This document shows positions 1 to 7,188 of a stretch of 7,860 bases of DNA, in pieces. The position numbers and the translations under genes are program-made. This stretch comes from Moraxellaceae bacterium (GTDB lineage: Bacteria > Pseudomonadota > Gammaproteobacteria > Pseudomonadales > Ketobacteraceae): NCBI GenBank assembly GCA_002402125.1, contig NVVG01000105.1, positions 7,344 to 15,203 on the forward strand, given 5' to 3'. The notes under the pieces are model-generated. The model worked only from the letters and a program-made list of their open reading frames with translations. It was not told where the DNA came from and searched no databases. How positions within the stretch are numbered: position 1 is the first letter of the stretch; each line of letters starts with the position of its first letter.

Positions 1-571
1 GCTGGCAATAGAAACTTACATGCGTCTGATCAAGAATGTAATGCCACCGACTAAAAGCCTGCTCATCTAGCACTAACTTAGTCATCAAACCCAACCAGCT
101 GCCAGGTCTTAACATCGAAAACAATGTTGCGATACCTTGCTTAGGTTCATGCATATGCTCTAACACTTCAGTAGAGCAGACAAAGTCATACTGTTTATTC
201 AATACCGATGGATTGTTGTAATAAAAAGGATCATATAGCTCCACCTGATGCCCCTGTTCCTGCAACATCACAGAAAGCGTTGGGCCTGGGCCGCAACCAA
301 AATCCAGGCCTTGTTGCTGACCACCTAACCGTTCTATCAGTGGCACACTCAATCTAGAGAGGAATTTTCGATAACCCGGATCGTTGACGTCGTTATTGTG
401 CAAGTCATAAACTGCCTTTTCATCCATGGCGGTAAGCCAATACTGACTTGGGACAAAAACCAACAAACAGTGAGAACAGCGCAAATAGCTACGCCGTTTA
501 TCTTCATAAAAATCCACTACGTCCGACCCGTGGCATAAAGGACAACGGCGATCACTACATTGTGACATCAT
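1..571 (-). CDS. Class I SAM-dependent methyltransferase with N-terminal zinc ribbon (partial, 3' end outside window)
   Basis: The reading frame stays open for 190 codons from an ATG at 571 to the window edge, so the C-terminus is missing. Residues 1-40 carry two CxxC pairs (C10/C13 and C32/C35) that look like a small zinc ribbon. A Rossmann-type methyltransferase core follows: the glycine-rich SAM-binding motif LDFGCGPGP at about 89-97, an acidic residue after strand 2 in VELYDP (about 110-115), and CSTEVLEHM at about 132-140. The DQTHVSFY stretch near 181-188 is typical of Methyltransf_11/23-like enzymes. An in-frame TAA at 575-577 rules out a start further upstream; an adjacent ATG at 568 is the only close alternative. 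The ribosome binding site is weak. The substrate cannot be told from the sequence. It follows the chemoreceptor gene in the same direction after 124 bases and may have its own promoter. The family call is firm, the target unknown. Confidence 0.88.
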   Translation of the reverse strand, partial: MMSQCSDRRCPLCHGSDVVDFYEDKRRSYLRCSHCLLVFVPSQYWLTAMDEKAVYDLHNNDVNDPGYRKFLSRLSVPLIERLGGQQQGLDFGCGPGPTLSVMLQEQGHQVELYDPFYYNNPSVLNKQYDFVCSTEVLEHMHEPKQGIATLFSMLRPGSWLGLMTKLVLDEQAFSRWHYILDQTHVSFYCQ

Positions 572-596
572 GAATTAGGCACTTATCTATTCTCAA

Positions 597-627
597 CCCC
601 TAATAATAGGACAAGATGGCTTAGGGG
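597..627. repeat. Inverted repeat in the methyltransferase leader
   Basis: Perfect 7-bp arms, CCCCTAA at 597-603 and TTAGGGG at 621-627, flank a 17-base loop upstream of the methyltransferase start. No T-run follows on either strand, so it does not look like an intrinsic terminator. A TATTAT (-10-like) hexamer on the minus strand at 603-608 touches one arm, which would suit an operator or a 5'-leader hairpin, but no good -35 accompanies it. The structure is seen; any function is inferred. Confidence 0.3.
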
Positions 628-695
628 AACTATTGGAAAAAGAACGAGAGTGCCACAAGTGGACTATGTAGTACAAGAACTTCTGGCTAGAGTGA

Positions 696-2342
696 CTAGG
701 TTTTAAATTTCTGGACTAACGCTGCTAAACCGTCAACACCCAAAACCATGCCTGCCAAAGATTCCCCTCCCTTACTTGATGCTTCTGCTGTTTCATTTGC
801 CAAATCTGATACGACTACAATTGCACGGCTAACCTCATCACTCACACTGCTCTGCTCTGTTGTAGCACTGGCGATCTGCGCTGTCATCATATGAATTTTA
901 TCAACTGCCTCAGAAATATCTGTCAACACAACATTCATTTTACTGGATTTATCTACACTAGCATCAGCCTTCTCTCTACCACTAGCCATTACTTCCGTCG
1001 CTTTAGCGGCTCTACTTTCTAACGCCTCGATCATATTTTGTATTTCACCAGTCGATTCTTGAGTTCTTGATGCAAGAGCGCGAACTTCATCGGCAACCAC
1101 TGCAAAACCACGACCTTGTTCACCAGCGCGAGCGGCTTCAATAGCAGCATTCAATGCAAGAAGGTTAGTCTGATCAGCGATACCACGTATTACACTTAAC
1201 ACTGAACCGATGTTACCTATCGCATCTTGAAGCTGTGTTATCACCTCTGAAGCATTAACTACCTCTTCCGCTAACTCACCAACAATACTAACTGTTTGGT
1301 CAACCACCTTTTGGCCACTAACGGCTATAGCATGCGCTTTTTCTGCAGATAGTCGAGTTTCCTCTGCACTTTCTGCTACCTCATGTATCGATTCACTCAT
1401 TTCCAGCATGGAGTGAGCTACCAATTCGACCTGTATTTTTTGTTGTTCAATGGCATGATTACTTTGATCACCCAGTCTTTTTGCCTCCTCCATTTTTCCA
1501 TGAGTAAGCTTTGTAACCGACTTAACCTCAGAAATTATTACTCGTAAATTCACCATGAACTTATTAAACCCATCGGATAACATGCCAAGCTCATCTTTTG
1601 ATTTAACATTCAATTGCCGAGACAAATCTCCTTGACCACGAGAAATTTCATTTGTGTAGTTAATCATTTCATTAATTGGCCGAGTTACCATTCCTGGAAA
1701 TCCCAGAACAACAAAAGCACAAACAATAACACCAAGAATAGCTACACCCACTATTTTGTATTGAACTTCTAGAACAAGACTGTCCGCCTCCAACCCACTT
1801 TGTTTAACCGCAGCTGAAGCCCTTTCGACAAAAACTTCCACTTGTTCAATAAGCTCACCAAATGTTTGACTAGCCTCACCAAAGCTCAATTTAATGGCAA
1901 TACTTCGTCCCTGCCTAGTATTCTCTGCTCGGTTACTAACGACCTCGTCAGTCAAAGAAACCCAGTTTTTATGCGCTTCTAATATAGATTCGAGATTACC
2001 TTTTTGCGACTCGTCTGAAACCAGAGCCAATACCTCTCGTAGTCGCTCTTCTGATTGCTCGACACTTGCACGATGTACCATTTTTGCTGCTTCAAATTTT
2101 TCATCCCTAACGTTCAAAAAGAGAAGGCTTCGCTCCGCAGACAAGGCACGATAAAGGTCTCTATTTGTAGATACCAATGTCTCGATTTGAGGTAGCAATG
2201 TCCCCGTCAACAATCGATTGGAATCGGCCAACCGCATAGACTGATTTATTGAAACACCCGCTAACAACAACAAGATCAAAACCATCACCCCCAAAGGCAA
2301 TGACAATTTGAATCGAAATGGTAAGTCATTAAACCAGCGCAT
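696..2342 (-). CDS. Methyl-accepting chemotaxis protein (transmembrane chemoreceptor with 4HB-like periplasmic domain)
   Basis: The protein has 548 residues. It opens with a short basic cytoplasmic stretch and a membrane helix (about 16-32). A periplasmic region of about 160 residues follows, predicted mainly helical and like the four-helix-bundle (4HB_MCP) sensor fold. A second membrane helix (about 195-218), a HAMP linker (about 217-270, with P-x-N-E-M near 222-226) and the long signalling coiled coil complete it. The highly conserved hairpin tip lies at about 387-425, with [20 protein letters not shown] followed by [18 protein letters not shown]; this is the CheA/CheW contact region. About 140 residues lie on each side of the tip, compatible with a 40-heptad receptor. 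There is no C-terminal NWETF-like pentapeptide, so it would rely on other receptors or local access for CheR. A strong ribosome binding site (AGGAG) precedes the ATG. It lies 24 bases after the Cache-protein gene, in the same direction, and is probably co-transcribed with it. The ligand is unknown. Confidence 0.96.
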   Translation of the reverse strand: MRWFNDLPFRFKLSLPLGVMVLILLLLAGVSINQSMRLADSNRLLTGTLLPQIETLVSTNRDLYRALSAERSLLFLNVRDEKFEAAKMVHRASVEQSEERLREVLALVSDESQKGNLESILEAHKNWVSLTDEVVSNRAENTRQGRSIAIKLSFGEASQTFGELIEQVEVFVERASAAVKQSGLEADSLVLEVQYKIVGVAILGVIVCAFVVLGFPGMVTRPINEMINYTNEISRGQGDLSRQLNVKSKDELGMLSDGFNKFMVNLRVIISEVKSVTKLTHGKMEEAKRLGDQSNHAIEQQKIQVELVAHSMLEMSESIHEVAESAEETRLSAEKAHAIAVSGQKVVDQTVSIVGELAEEVVNASEVITQLQDAIGNIGSVLSVIRGIADQTNLLALNAAIEAARAGEQGRGFAVVADEVRALASRTQESTGEIQNMIEALESRAAKATEVMASGREKADASVDKSSKMNVVLTDISEAVDKIHMMTAQIASATTEQSSVSDEVSRAIVVVSDLANETAEASSKGGESLAGMVLGVDGLAALVQKFKT

Positions 2343-2366
2343 ACACTCTCCTCTTATATAGATCTA

Positions 2367-2942
2367 TCATTTGCCTTCAAGATCATCAAGATTTACACCG
2401 ATAGTGATTGCCCCGATTGCTTTTCCTCCATCCATCACGGGCACTGAAATCTGCACCAGGTAAGCTTGCGCGCTATCATCAAATTTCACCTTACCTACAT
2501 GAACAGCACCCACTCCACCTTTAAAGGACTCAGTGAATTTTGCTTCATCGCCCTGCCAATAGTCAGAGGTTTTATTCGTCATCGCAACATTAGCGCCCTG
2601 GTTATCCATTAGGAACAATTCGAAATAAAAGGGTTTGGTACCTTCCAGGGCCAACAGAGCTTTAGCCGCGGCACTTTCCATCATGCCTTTCATAAAAGGT
2701 GACAAACGTTCCTCAGCACGCCACGTTTTATCCGACGCCTTAATTTGATCCAAGGTTAAACCGCTAGCATTTTGCTCTTTTACCGCAGATATCAGCGCAG
2801 CATCCATACCCCAGGTTTTCAAGGTAGGTATTAGATCTTTTGCTGCTTGAGGTACTTCTTCCGCCGAGGCCGCCCCCCACCCCATACAGAAAACCACTAA
2901 CACACTAATTCTAACTAAAGTTCTAATAGATAGTTTTCTCAT
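2367..2942 (-). CDS. Exported periplasmic Cache/PDC-type sensor protein
   Basis: I chose the ATG at 2942 (191 residues) over the in-frame TTG at 2954, because GGAGAGAG, the obvious ribosome binding site, lies between them. The N-terminus is a classic Sec signal peptide: basic RKLSIRTLVR, a hydrophobic stretch at about 12-24, and an ASA cleavage site after residue 27. C19 is not in a lipobox. The mature protein has a helical N-terminal part (about 30-100, with WGMDAALISAVKEQNASG) and then an alpha/beta sensor-like part (about 105-188). That part contains FYFELFLMDNQGANVAMTNK, SDYWQGDE, and two strands around YLVQISVPV and AIGAITIGVNL, the pattern of single Cache/PDC ligand-binding domains. There is no membrane anchor or signalling domain, so it should be free in the periplasm. 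Its position just upstream of a chemoreceptor gene suggests that it binds a ligand for that receptor. The fold is fairly sure; the ligand and partnership are inferred. Confidence 0.82.
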   Translation of the reverse strand: MRKLSIRTLVRISVLVVFCMGWGAASAEEVPQAAKDLIPTLKTWGMDAALISAVKEQNASGLTLDQIKASDKTWRAEERLSPFMKGMMESAAAKALLALEGTKPFYFELFLMDNQGANVAMTNKTSDYWQGDEAKFTESFKGGVGAVHVGKVKFDDSAQAYLVQISVPVMDGGKAIGAITIGVNLDDLEGK

Positions 2943-2964
2943 CTCTCTCTCCAAATAACATTAG

Positions 2965-2993
2965 GTATAATGTGTAGTATAGGCAGCGCTCAA
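2965..2993 (-). promoter_or_regulatory. Candidate sigma-70 promoter of the Cache-protein/chemoreceptor operon
   Basis: On the minus strand TTGAGC (2993-2988) and TTATAC (2970-2965) are separated by exactly 17 bases, just upstream of the Cache-protein start. It is the best sigma-70-like pair I found between the nrdJb terminator and the gene. I looked for a flagellar sigma-28 pattern (TAAA-N15-GCCGATAA) and found no good match. It rests on motif matching only. Confidence 0.4.
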
Positions 2994-3106
2994 ATAAACG
3001 CCATTTTCCACTTTAATAAATCACTACAGACAAACATACAATTAAATACGTCTTAGCTCATAACTAAAAAGTGAGAACAACAACTTCAGCACCTAGCAAA
3101 AATTAG

Positions 3107-3148
3107 CACATATAAAAAAACCGGCTAAAGCCGGTTTTTTTATATGTG
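3107..3148 (-). terminator. Strong symmetrical intrinsic terminator after nrdJb
   Basis: Perfect 19-bp complementary arms (3107-3125 and 3130-3148) enclose a 4-base loop. The core is CCGGC/GCCGG, flanked by an A-run on one side and a T-run on the other. Read on the minus strand it gives a GC hairpin followed by seven T residues, 23 bases after the nrdJb stop codon. The symmetry means it could also stop transcription from the other direction. It separates the reductase operon from the chemoreceptor operon. Confidence 0.93.
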
Positions 3149-3171
3149 GAATGATCTAATACATTAAGCCA

Positions 3172-3879
3172 TTATCCACATTTAGAATCACCGCAACTAA
3201 GGCAGGTCATACAACCATCAGTAAACACCAATGCCTTAGTAGTACACTTCATACATAAGCTGGCACTTTCAGGGTATGAGCTATCCACCTCGTCAACCTT
3301 AGTTGCTTGTGACTTTCCCGCAAGCTCTTTCTTTTTGGCTTCGATGAAGGCCTTTTGGTGATGATCCTCTTCACTTGTTATCATGCCAATATATTTCATG
3401 TGGTCTTCAATGGCGCAGCCAATTTCCGCTACCAAAGAAGGCATAAACTTACCACCTTTCTTGAAATAACCACCTTTAGGATCAAATACTGATTTAAGCT
3501 CTTCCACTAAGAAGGTTGAATCGCCTCCCTTGCGAAATACCGCTGAGATAATACGGGTTAATGCCAACACCCATTGAAAGTGCTCCATGTTCTTGGAGTT
3601 TATAAACACCTCGAATGGACGTCGCAATTCATGCTCTGTACCCTCATTCAATACAATATCATTGATGGTGATATAGAGCGCATGTTCCGATAGCGGGGTT
3701 TTTACTTTATAAGTGGAACCGATCAAACGCTCTGGGCGCTCCACTTTTTCGTGCATGTGCACGACATTATCCACTTTAGTTGCCGCCTCTTTAGCTAACC
3801 TCACTTCAGTTGCCGCAGAGGTATCACCAGGTTTCACAACTTCGTAACCTACAATTTTTCGTTTTATTTCTTTAGTCAT
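3172..3879 (-). CDS. nrdJb: Class II ribonucleotide reductase small component NrdJb (TSCPD domain, Cys-rich tail)
   Basis: This 235-residue protein matches the C-terminal part of full-length NrdJ enzymes, encoded separately as in Pseudomonas aeruginosa. The central region (about 45-165) is a TSCPD-type domain: LYITINDI at 68-75, RRPFEVFINSK at 86-96, then ALTRIISAVFRKGGD, and VEELKSVFDPKGGYFKKGGK at about 125-144. The tail has six cysteines: C209 and C212 as CxxC, C223 and C226 as CxxC, then C229 and C234. In NrdJ enzymes the C-terminal cysteines pass reducing equivalents from thioredoxin or a similar donor to the active-site disulfide, so this subunit probably re-reduces NrdJa after each turnover. 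AAGGA lies about nine bases before the ATG. The gene starts 26 bases after the nrdJa stop codon and is followed by a strong terminator, so it is the last gene of the operon. Confidence 0.94.
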   Translation of the reverse strand: MTKEIKRKIVGYEVVKPGDTSAATEVRLAKEAATKVDNVVHMHEKVERPERLIGSTYKVKTPLSEHALYITINDIVLNEGTEHELRRPFEVFINSKNMEHFQWVLALTRIISAVFRKGGDSTFLVEELKSVFDPKGGYFKKGGKFMPSLVAEIGCAIEDHMKYIGMITSEEDHHQKAFIEAKKKELAGKSQATKVDEVDSSYPESASLCMKCTTKALVFTDGCMTCLSCGDSKCG

Positions 3880-3905
3880 AATAAAAAATCCTTTGTTTTC
3901 GCAGC

Positions 3906-6059
3906 CTACAGTTTCCCGTAGTAACCTTCTTTTAATGCATCATATAGGTTAGCTGCAGTATGCATTTCCCCATCATACATAATTTCTTCATCACCCTTAG
4001 CTTCGACAACAGTGCCATCGTCTAGCGTGAATTTATACGTTGTATTGGTAATATCAGACTCTCTCACCAACACCCCTAGGAATACTTCCGGGTTGAACCT
4101 GAAGGTTGTACAGCCTTTAAGACCTTTACGGTAGGCATAAAGATAAATATCTTTAAACGCCTCGTAATCAATATCTGACGCGACATTGATAGTCTTAGAA
4201 ATAGACGAATCCACCCATTTTTGCGCAGCCGCTTGAACATCAACATGTTGCTCAGGAGTAACATCATCTGTTGTGGTGAAATACTCTGGTAACGCCGTAT
4301 TCTGATCTTGACCAAAAGGCATGGCTTGTTCATTTACCAATGCTCGATAAGCCAACAACTCATAGGAGTAAACATCAACTTTCTCTTTCGACTTCTTGCC
4401 TTCACGAATCACATTACGAAAATAGTGATGGGCAAAACTAGGCTCAATGCCGTTACTGGCATTGTTTGCCATAGATAGCGAGATTGTGCCCGTTGGGGCG
4501 ATTGATGAATGGTGAGTAAAGCGTGCACCGTGCTCGGCAATCTGCGCGACCAACTCCGGAGCTTCTTGTGCGATACGCTGCATGTAGCGGCTGTATTTGT
4601 GTAACACTCGACCTGAGACCTTGTCGCCTTCCTTTATACCGTCTTCTGCCATTTCTGGTCGCTTCGCTATCATGGAGCGAGTAACCACAAACTCTTCCAG
4701 CATAATGGGCGCAGCGCCTTTTTCTTTAGCAAGCTCAAGCCCGGCTTTCCAACCGGTAATTGCTAATTCTTTAGCAACACGTTCGGTGAATTCTACCGAC
4801 TCTTCACTACCATAACTCATACGTAGCATGGCTAATGCGGAGCCTAAACCGAGAAAACCCATACCATGGCGACGCTTTCTTGTGATCTCTTCACGCTGTT
4901 GCGGCAATGGCAAACCATTGTCTTCCACTACGTTATCCAGCATACGCGTAAATACATCAACGACTTCGTTGTATAGCCCCCAATTAAATCGTGCATCCGG
5001 TGTAAAAGCGTTTTCTACAAATTTAGTGAGATTAACAGAACCCAATAAACAACTACCATAAGGCGGCAAAGGCTGCTCACCACAGGGGTTGGTGGCACGG
5101 ATTGATTCACAGTACCAGTTGTTATTCATTTCATTGACTTTATCTATCAAGATAAAGCCCGGCTCGGCAAAGTCATAGGTAGAGGACATTATCGTGTCCC
5201 AAATACGCCGTGCTGGCACTTCTTTATATATTTTACAGGCGACGTTGCCTTCTAGATTCTGAATATAGCCATCTTCGCTAGGCCACTCTCTCCAAAGTAC
5301 TTGCTTGGGATCCTGTAGATCGACCAAGTTTTGTTCTTCACTGTCTTTCTTGATAGGGAAAACCAGCTGCCATGGCGCATCGTGTAATACTGCCTGGATA
5401 AATTCTTCACTAATCAACAAGGAAAGGTTGAACTGACGCAATATGCCGTCTTCACGCTTTGCTTTAATAAAATCCAATACATCAGGATGTTGAATATCAA
5501 AGGTCGCCATCTGTGCACCCCGACGACCACCGGCGGATGAAACGGTAAAGCACGTTTTATCAAAGATATCCATAAAGGATAAAGGACCCGATGTCTTGGC
5601 CCCGGCACCCGAAACATGTGCGCCTTTTGGACGTAAAGAAGAAAATTCGTAACCAATACCACAGCCAGCCTTAAGTGTAAGCCCTGCTTCATAGTTCTTC
5701 TCAAGAATACCCGACATACTATCTTTGACAGTACCCGACACGGTACAGTTGATAGTTGAAGTGTCCGGCTTATAGGCCGACGCTCCTGCATTAGACAATA
5801 TACGTCCGGCGGGTATAGCACCATGCCTTAACGCCCAGGCAAACTTCTCTTCCCATTCCTTTCTCTTTTTGGGAGTAGCCTCAGCCTCCGAGAGCGCTTT
5901 TGCTACACGCGTAAAGGTAGCTTCTATATCGCTATCTACGGCTGACCCATCGCCTTTACGCAAGCAATATTTTTGCTCCCAGATATCATAAGACGTGGAT
6001 TGTAATGGAATTTCTTCCTGTTCAGTTTCCATGGTGAGTTGTGCAGTTTTGGTGGTCAT
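3906..6059 (-). CDS. nrdJa: Cobalamin-dependent class II ribonucleotide reductase catalytic subunit NrdJa
   Basis: The 717-residue protein reduces ribonucleotides to deoxyribonucleotides using adenosylcobalamin to make the thiyl radical, without needing oxygen. The active-site motif NPCGEQ lies at 324-329, with C326 the expected radical cysteine and E328 the partner glutamate. C105 (in STINC) and C337 (in GSCLLGSVNL) fit the redox pair; the 11-residue step from C326 to C337 is the usual class II spacing. Other family marks are GCGIGYEFSSLRP at 132-144, SAGGRRGAQMA at 175-185, HGMGFLGLGSA at 398-408, APTGTISL at 521-528 and the GLKGCTTFR stretch near 646-654. I see no N-terminal ATP-cone, so overall activity control by dATP at such a site is not expected. 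The C-terminal redox tail is absent and is supplied by nrdJb downstream. An in-frame TGA upstream fixes the ATG as the first possible start, but AAGGA lies an unusual 14 bases away, so initiation may be weak or regulated. Confidence 0.97.
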   Translation of the reverse strand: MTTKTAQLTMETEQEEIPLQSTSYDIWEQKYCLRKGDGSAVDSDIEATFTRVAKALSEAEATPKKRKEWEEKFAWALRHGAIPAGRILSNAGASAYKPDTSTINCTVSGTVKDSMSGILEKNYEAGLTLKAGCGIGYEFSSLRPKGAHVSGAGAKTSGPLSFMDIFDKTCFTVSSAGGRRGAQMATFDIQHPDVLDFIKAKREDGILRQFNLSLLISEEFIQAVLHDAPWQLVFPIKKDSEEQNLVDLQDPKQVLWREWPSEDGYIQNLEGNVACKIYKEVPARRIWDTIMSSTYDFAEPGFILIDKVNEMNNNWYCESIRATNPCGEQPLPPYGSCLLGSVNLTKFVENAFTPDARFNWGLYNEVVDVFTRMLDNVVEDNGLPLPQQREEITRKRRHGMGFLGLGSALAMLRMSYGSEESVEFTERVAKELAITGWKAGLELAKEKGAAPIMLEEFVVTRSMIAKRPEMAEDGIKEGDKVSGRVLHKYSRYMQRIAQEAPELVAQIAEHGARFTHHSSIAPTGTISLSMANNASNGIEPSFAHHYFRNVIREGKKSKEKVDVYSYELLAYRALVNEQAMPFGQDQNTALPEYFTTTDDVTPEQHVDVQAAAQKWVDSSISKTINVASDIDYEAFKDIYLYAYRKGLKGCTTFRFNPEVFLGVLVRESDITNTTYKFTLDDGTVVEAKGDEEIMYDGEMHTAANLYDALKEGYYGKL

Positions 6060-6163
6060 TTGGTAGTTTCAATTCCTTGACTATTTTTATAGGGAATAGA
6101 GCTTATAAAAGGATGGACAACATGCAGATTTACTGGCATTAACGGGACGAAATAACCGTCAAA

Positions 6164-6189
6164 AAAGCAACCCTACAAAGCAACCCTAC
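6164..6189. repeat. Perfect tandem 13-bp direct repeat in the nrdJa leader
   Basis: The unit AAAGCAACCCTAC occurs at 6164-6176 and again immediately at 6177-6189. The core ACCCTAC is found a third time at 6200-6206, overlapping the second NrdR-like box. If transcription starts near the NrdR boxes, the repeats lie in the untranslated leader. The repeat is seen directly; whether it binds a protein or is a replication-slippage product is unknown. Confidence 0.85.
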
Positions 6190-6199
6190 TAAACCACAC

Positions 6200-6215
6200 A
6201 CCCTACATATGGTTC
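6200..6215. promoter_or_regulatory. NrdR-like box 2 (weaker)
   Basis: The 16-mer with core CTACATATGG (6203-6212) matches the known NrdR consensus acaCwAtATaTwGtgt at 11 of 16 positions. It is weaker than box 1, but its centre lies exactly 31 bp from that of box 1, about three helical turns, as usual for NrdR box pairs. It would lie near or just after the transcription start. Confidence 0.55.
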
Positions 6216-6230
6216 AATCCCCCTGCTCAA

Positions 6231-6246
6231 TACCTATATATTGTGG
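6231..6246. promoter_or_regulatory. NrdR-like box 1 upstream of nrdJa
   Basis: The core CTATATATTG (6234-6243) matches all ten central positions of the NrdR consensus CwAtATaTwG, and the whole 16-mer matches at 12 of 16. It covers the probable -10 region of the nrdJa promoter, so binding of the zinc-finger/ATP-cone repressor NrdR would block RNA polymerase. The nrdR gene is not in this window. Confidence 0.7.
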
Positions 6247-6267
6247 TTCAAGATAAAAAAATGTCAA
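6238..6267 (-). promoter_or_regulatory. Probable sigma-70 promoter of nrdJa-nrdJb
   Basis: A perfect TTGACA -35 hexamer (6267-6262, minus strand) is followed, after about 18 bases that include a T-run, by an AT-rich CAATATATA stretch that can serve as an imperfect -10 and overlaps NrdR-like box 1. The exact -10 hexamer is uncertain. Initiation here would give an untranslated leader of roughly 170 bases before the nrdJa start. Confidence 0.5.
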
Positions 6268-6475
6268 AAATAAAAATGGGATTTTTCACCTAATATACAC
6301 CGTATAACTGAATACATTTCATATACCAAATGGCCACACCAGAAATGACGCGGCCTATATAAAAATCAACGGTTAAAACTTTTTTTTATTGCTAAATTGA
6401 TCTGCTGAAAGCTGCGCCGGTATTAGCCAAGAATTGGCATTTTTAGGTTAATAAACAATCAATTGGAAGATGCCT

Positions 6476-7108
6476 TTAAAACCAAATGGCATTCTTTTGA
6501 TAAATTTTTTCTTTTGCATCGAACCACGCATTATCCAAACGGTTTTGTATCATATGGCGTTTAAATATCTCCTCTACCTCGCTCTCCAATTCCTCACACC
6601 TTTTACGTTGCCCAATCGCCAATATATCTCTATCAATTCTATCGGCCGTACGAATGGCATAAGTCTTATGAATATCTTCATGATCGGATACCATCCGAAC
6701 ATAGTTATCCCAGGATTCTTGGAGTACAGAGCTCGCTTTCCATTTGTCTTCCCAATGGGGCAGATGAACCGCTATATCAGCACTAATGTTGAAATTTTTT
6801 ATCTCACACCGATACAACGCCGCCTTGAATGTATATTTATAACGCAGGCTCCACTCAGTCAATCCGACAATAAGGGTGTGCTGCGCATGATCATCTAAGG
6901 ATATTTTAGGCGAACGCGAGATTATCCCCGCCCAAATACTCGCCTTATCTTTCGCTGCAAATTCGTAATAGTTAGAGGTAACAGAAATATCTGTTTTAGC
7001 GTACACATCACCAATGAATGATAACGAGGTAACAATCCCTATATAGAATGACACCGTGCAATGTTTGATCGACAATGAGAAGCTTGAGGTATTGCGAGAT
7101 AAGAACAT
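6476..7108 (-). CDS. DUF922-type predicted secreted zinc-dependent protease
   Basis: I prefer the ATG at 7108 (210 residues), which has TTAGG about six bases upstream, over an in-frame GTG at 7123 with a poorer site. The N-terminus has a signal-peptide-like hydrophobic stretch (about 17-34) with a likely cleavage after VYA at residue 37, so the product should be exported. The key motif is HEDIH at 143-147, an HExxH zinc site, preceded by W133 and Y136 and followed by a helical region, as in the DUF922 family (predicted secreted Zn-dependent proteases). C101 and C171 could form a disulfide in the mature protein. Substrate and physiological role are unknown, and activity is inferred only from the motif. 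It lies 80 bases downstream of tRNA-Glu in the same direction. Codon use looks somewhat AT-richer than in nrdJa, but I have not measured this. Confidence 0.8.
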   Translation of the reverse strand: MFLSRNTSSFSLSIKHCTVSFYIGIVTSLSFIGDVYAKTDISVTSNYYEFAAKDKASIWAGIISRSPKISLDDHAQHTLIVGLTEWSLRYKYTFKAALYRCEIKNFNISADIAVHLPHWEDKWKASSVLQESWDNYVRMVSDHEDIHKTYAIRTADRIDRDILAIGQRKRCEELESEVEEIFKRHMIQNRLDNAWFDAKEKIYQKNAIWF

Positions 7109-7188
7109 GAGATGCCTAACCACACAATCCGTGCGATAAGTCAGGGCTAAAGTAGATTTGAGTAGATGTGGCTATAGGAATGTAAAAG

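Larger units (their letters stand above)
6060..6475. other. Intergenic control region between the DUF922 gene and nrdJa
   Basis: These 416 bases hold no convincing gene. They contain the likely nrdJ promoter (-35 at 6262-6267), two NrdR-like boxes (6231-6246 and 6200-6215), and a tandem 13-bp repeat (6164-6189). An AT-only inverted repeat (TTTTATA at 6085-6091, TATAAAA at 6104-6110) sits near the nrdJa start. A small hairpin, GCCAA-GAA-TTGGC at 6426-6438, lies after the DUF922 stop; its T-rich side faces the plus strand, so it is a poor terminator for that minus-strand gene. I saw no B12-box sequence of a cobalamin riboswitch, and no TTGAT-N4-ATCAA Anr/FNR site. Confidence 0.6.

Noticed and set aside
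640..695. Intrinsic terminator right after the chemoreceptor gene
   Set aside because: Only 4-bp arms (CTAG/CTAG and CCAC/GTGG) are present, and the nearest T-run is about twelve bases from the second one, so it does not qualify.
2994..3106. Sigma-28 (flagellar) promoter for the chemoreceptor operon
   Set aside because: A TAAAG occurs on the minus strand, but no GCCGATAA-like element lies at the required distance. GCCTATAC further on lacks a matching upstream box.
5414..5824. A 136-codon minus-strand frame inside nrdJa
   Set aside because: It overlaps the highly conserved catalytic region of nrdJa in another frame and has no family features of its own.
6060..6234. Cobalamin riboswitch in the leader of the B12-dependent reductase
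   Set aside because: I looked for the B12-box and its flanking helices and found only loose fragments (GCCAGT near 6132-6137 on the minus strand). The leader also lacks the size and paired elements of that riboswitch.
6470..6898. A 142-codon plus-strand open frame opposite the DUF922 gene
   Set aside because: It is antisense to a gene with a signal peptide and an HExxH motif, has no ribosome binding site I can see, and shows no family features.
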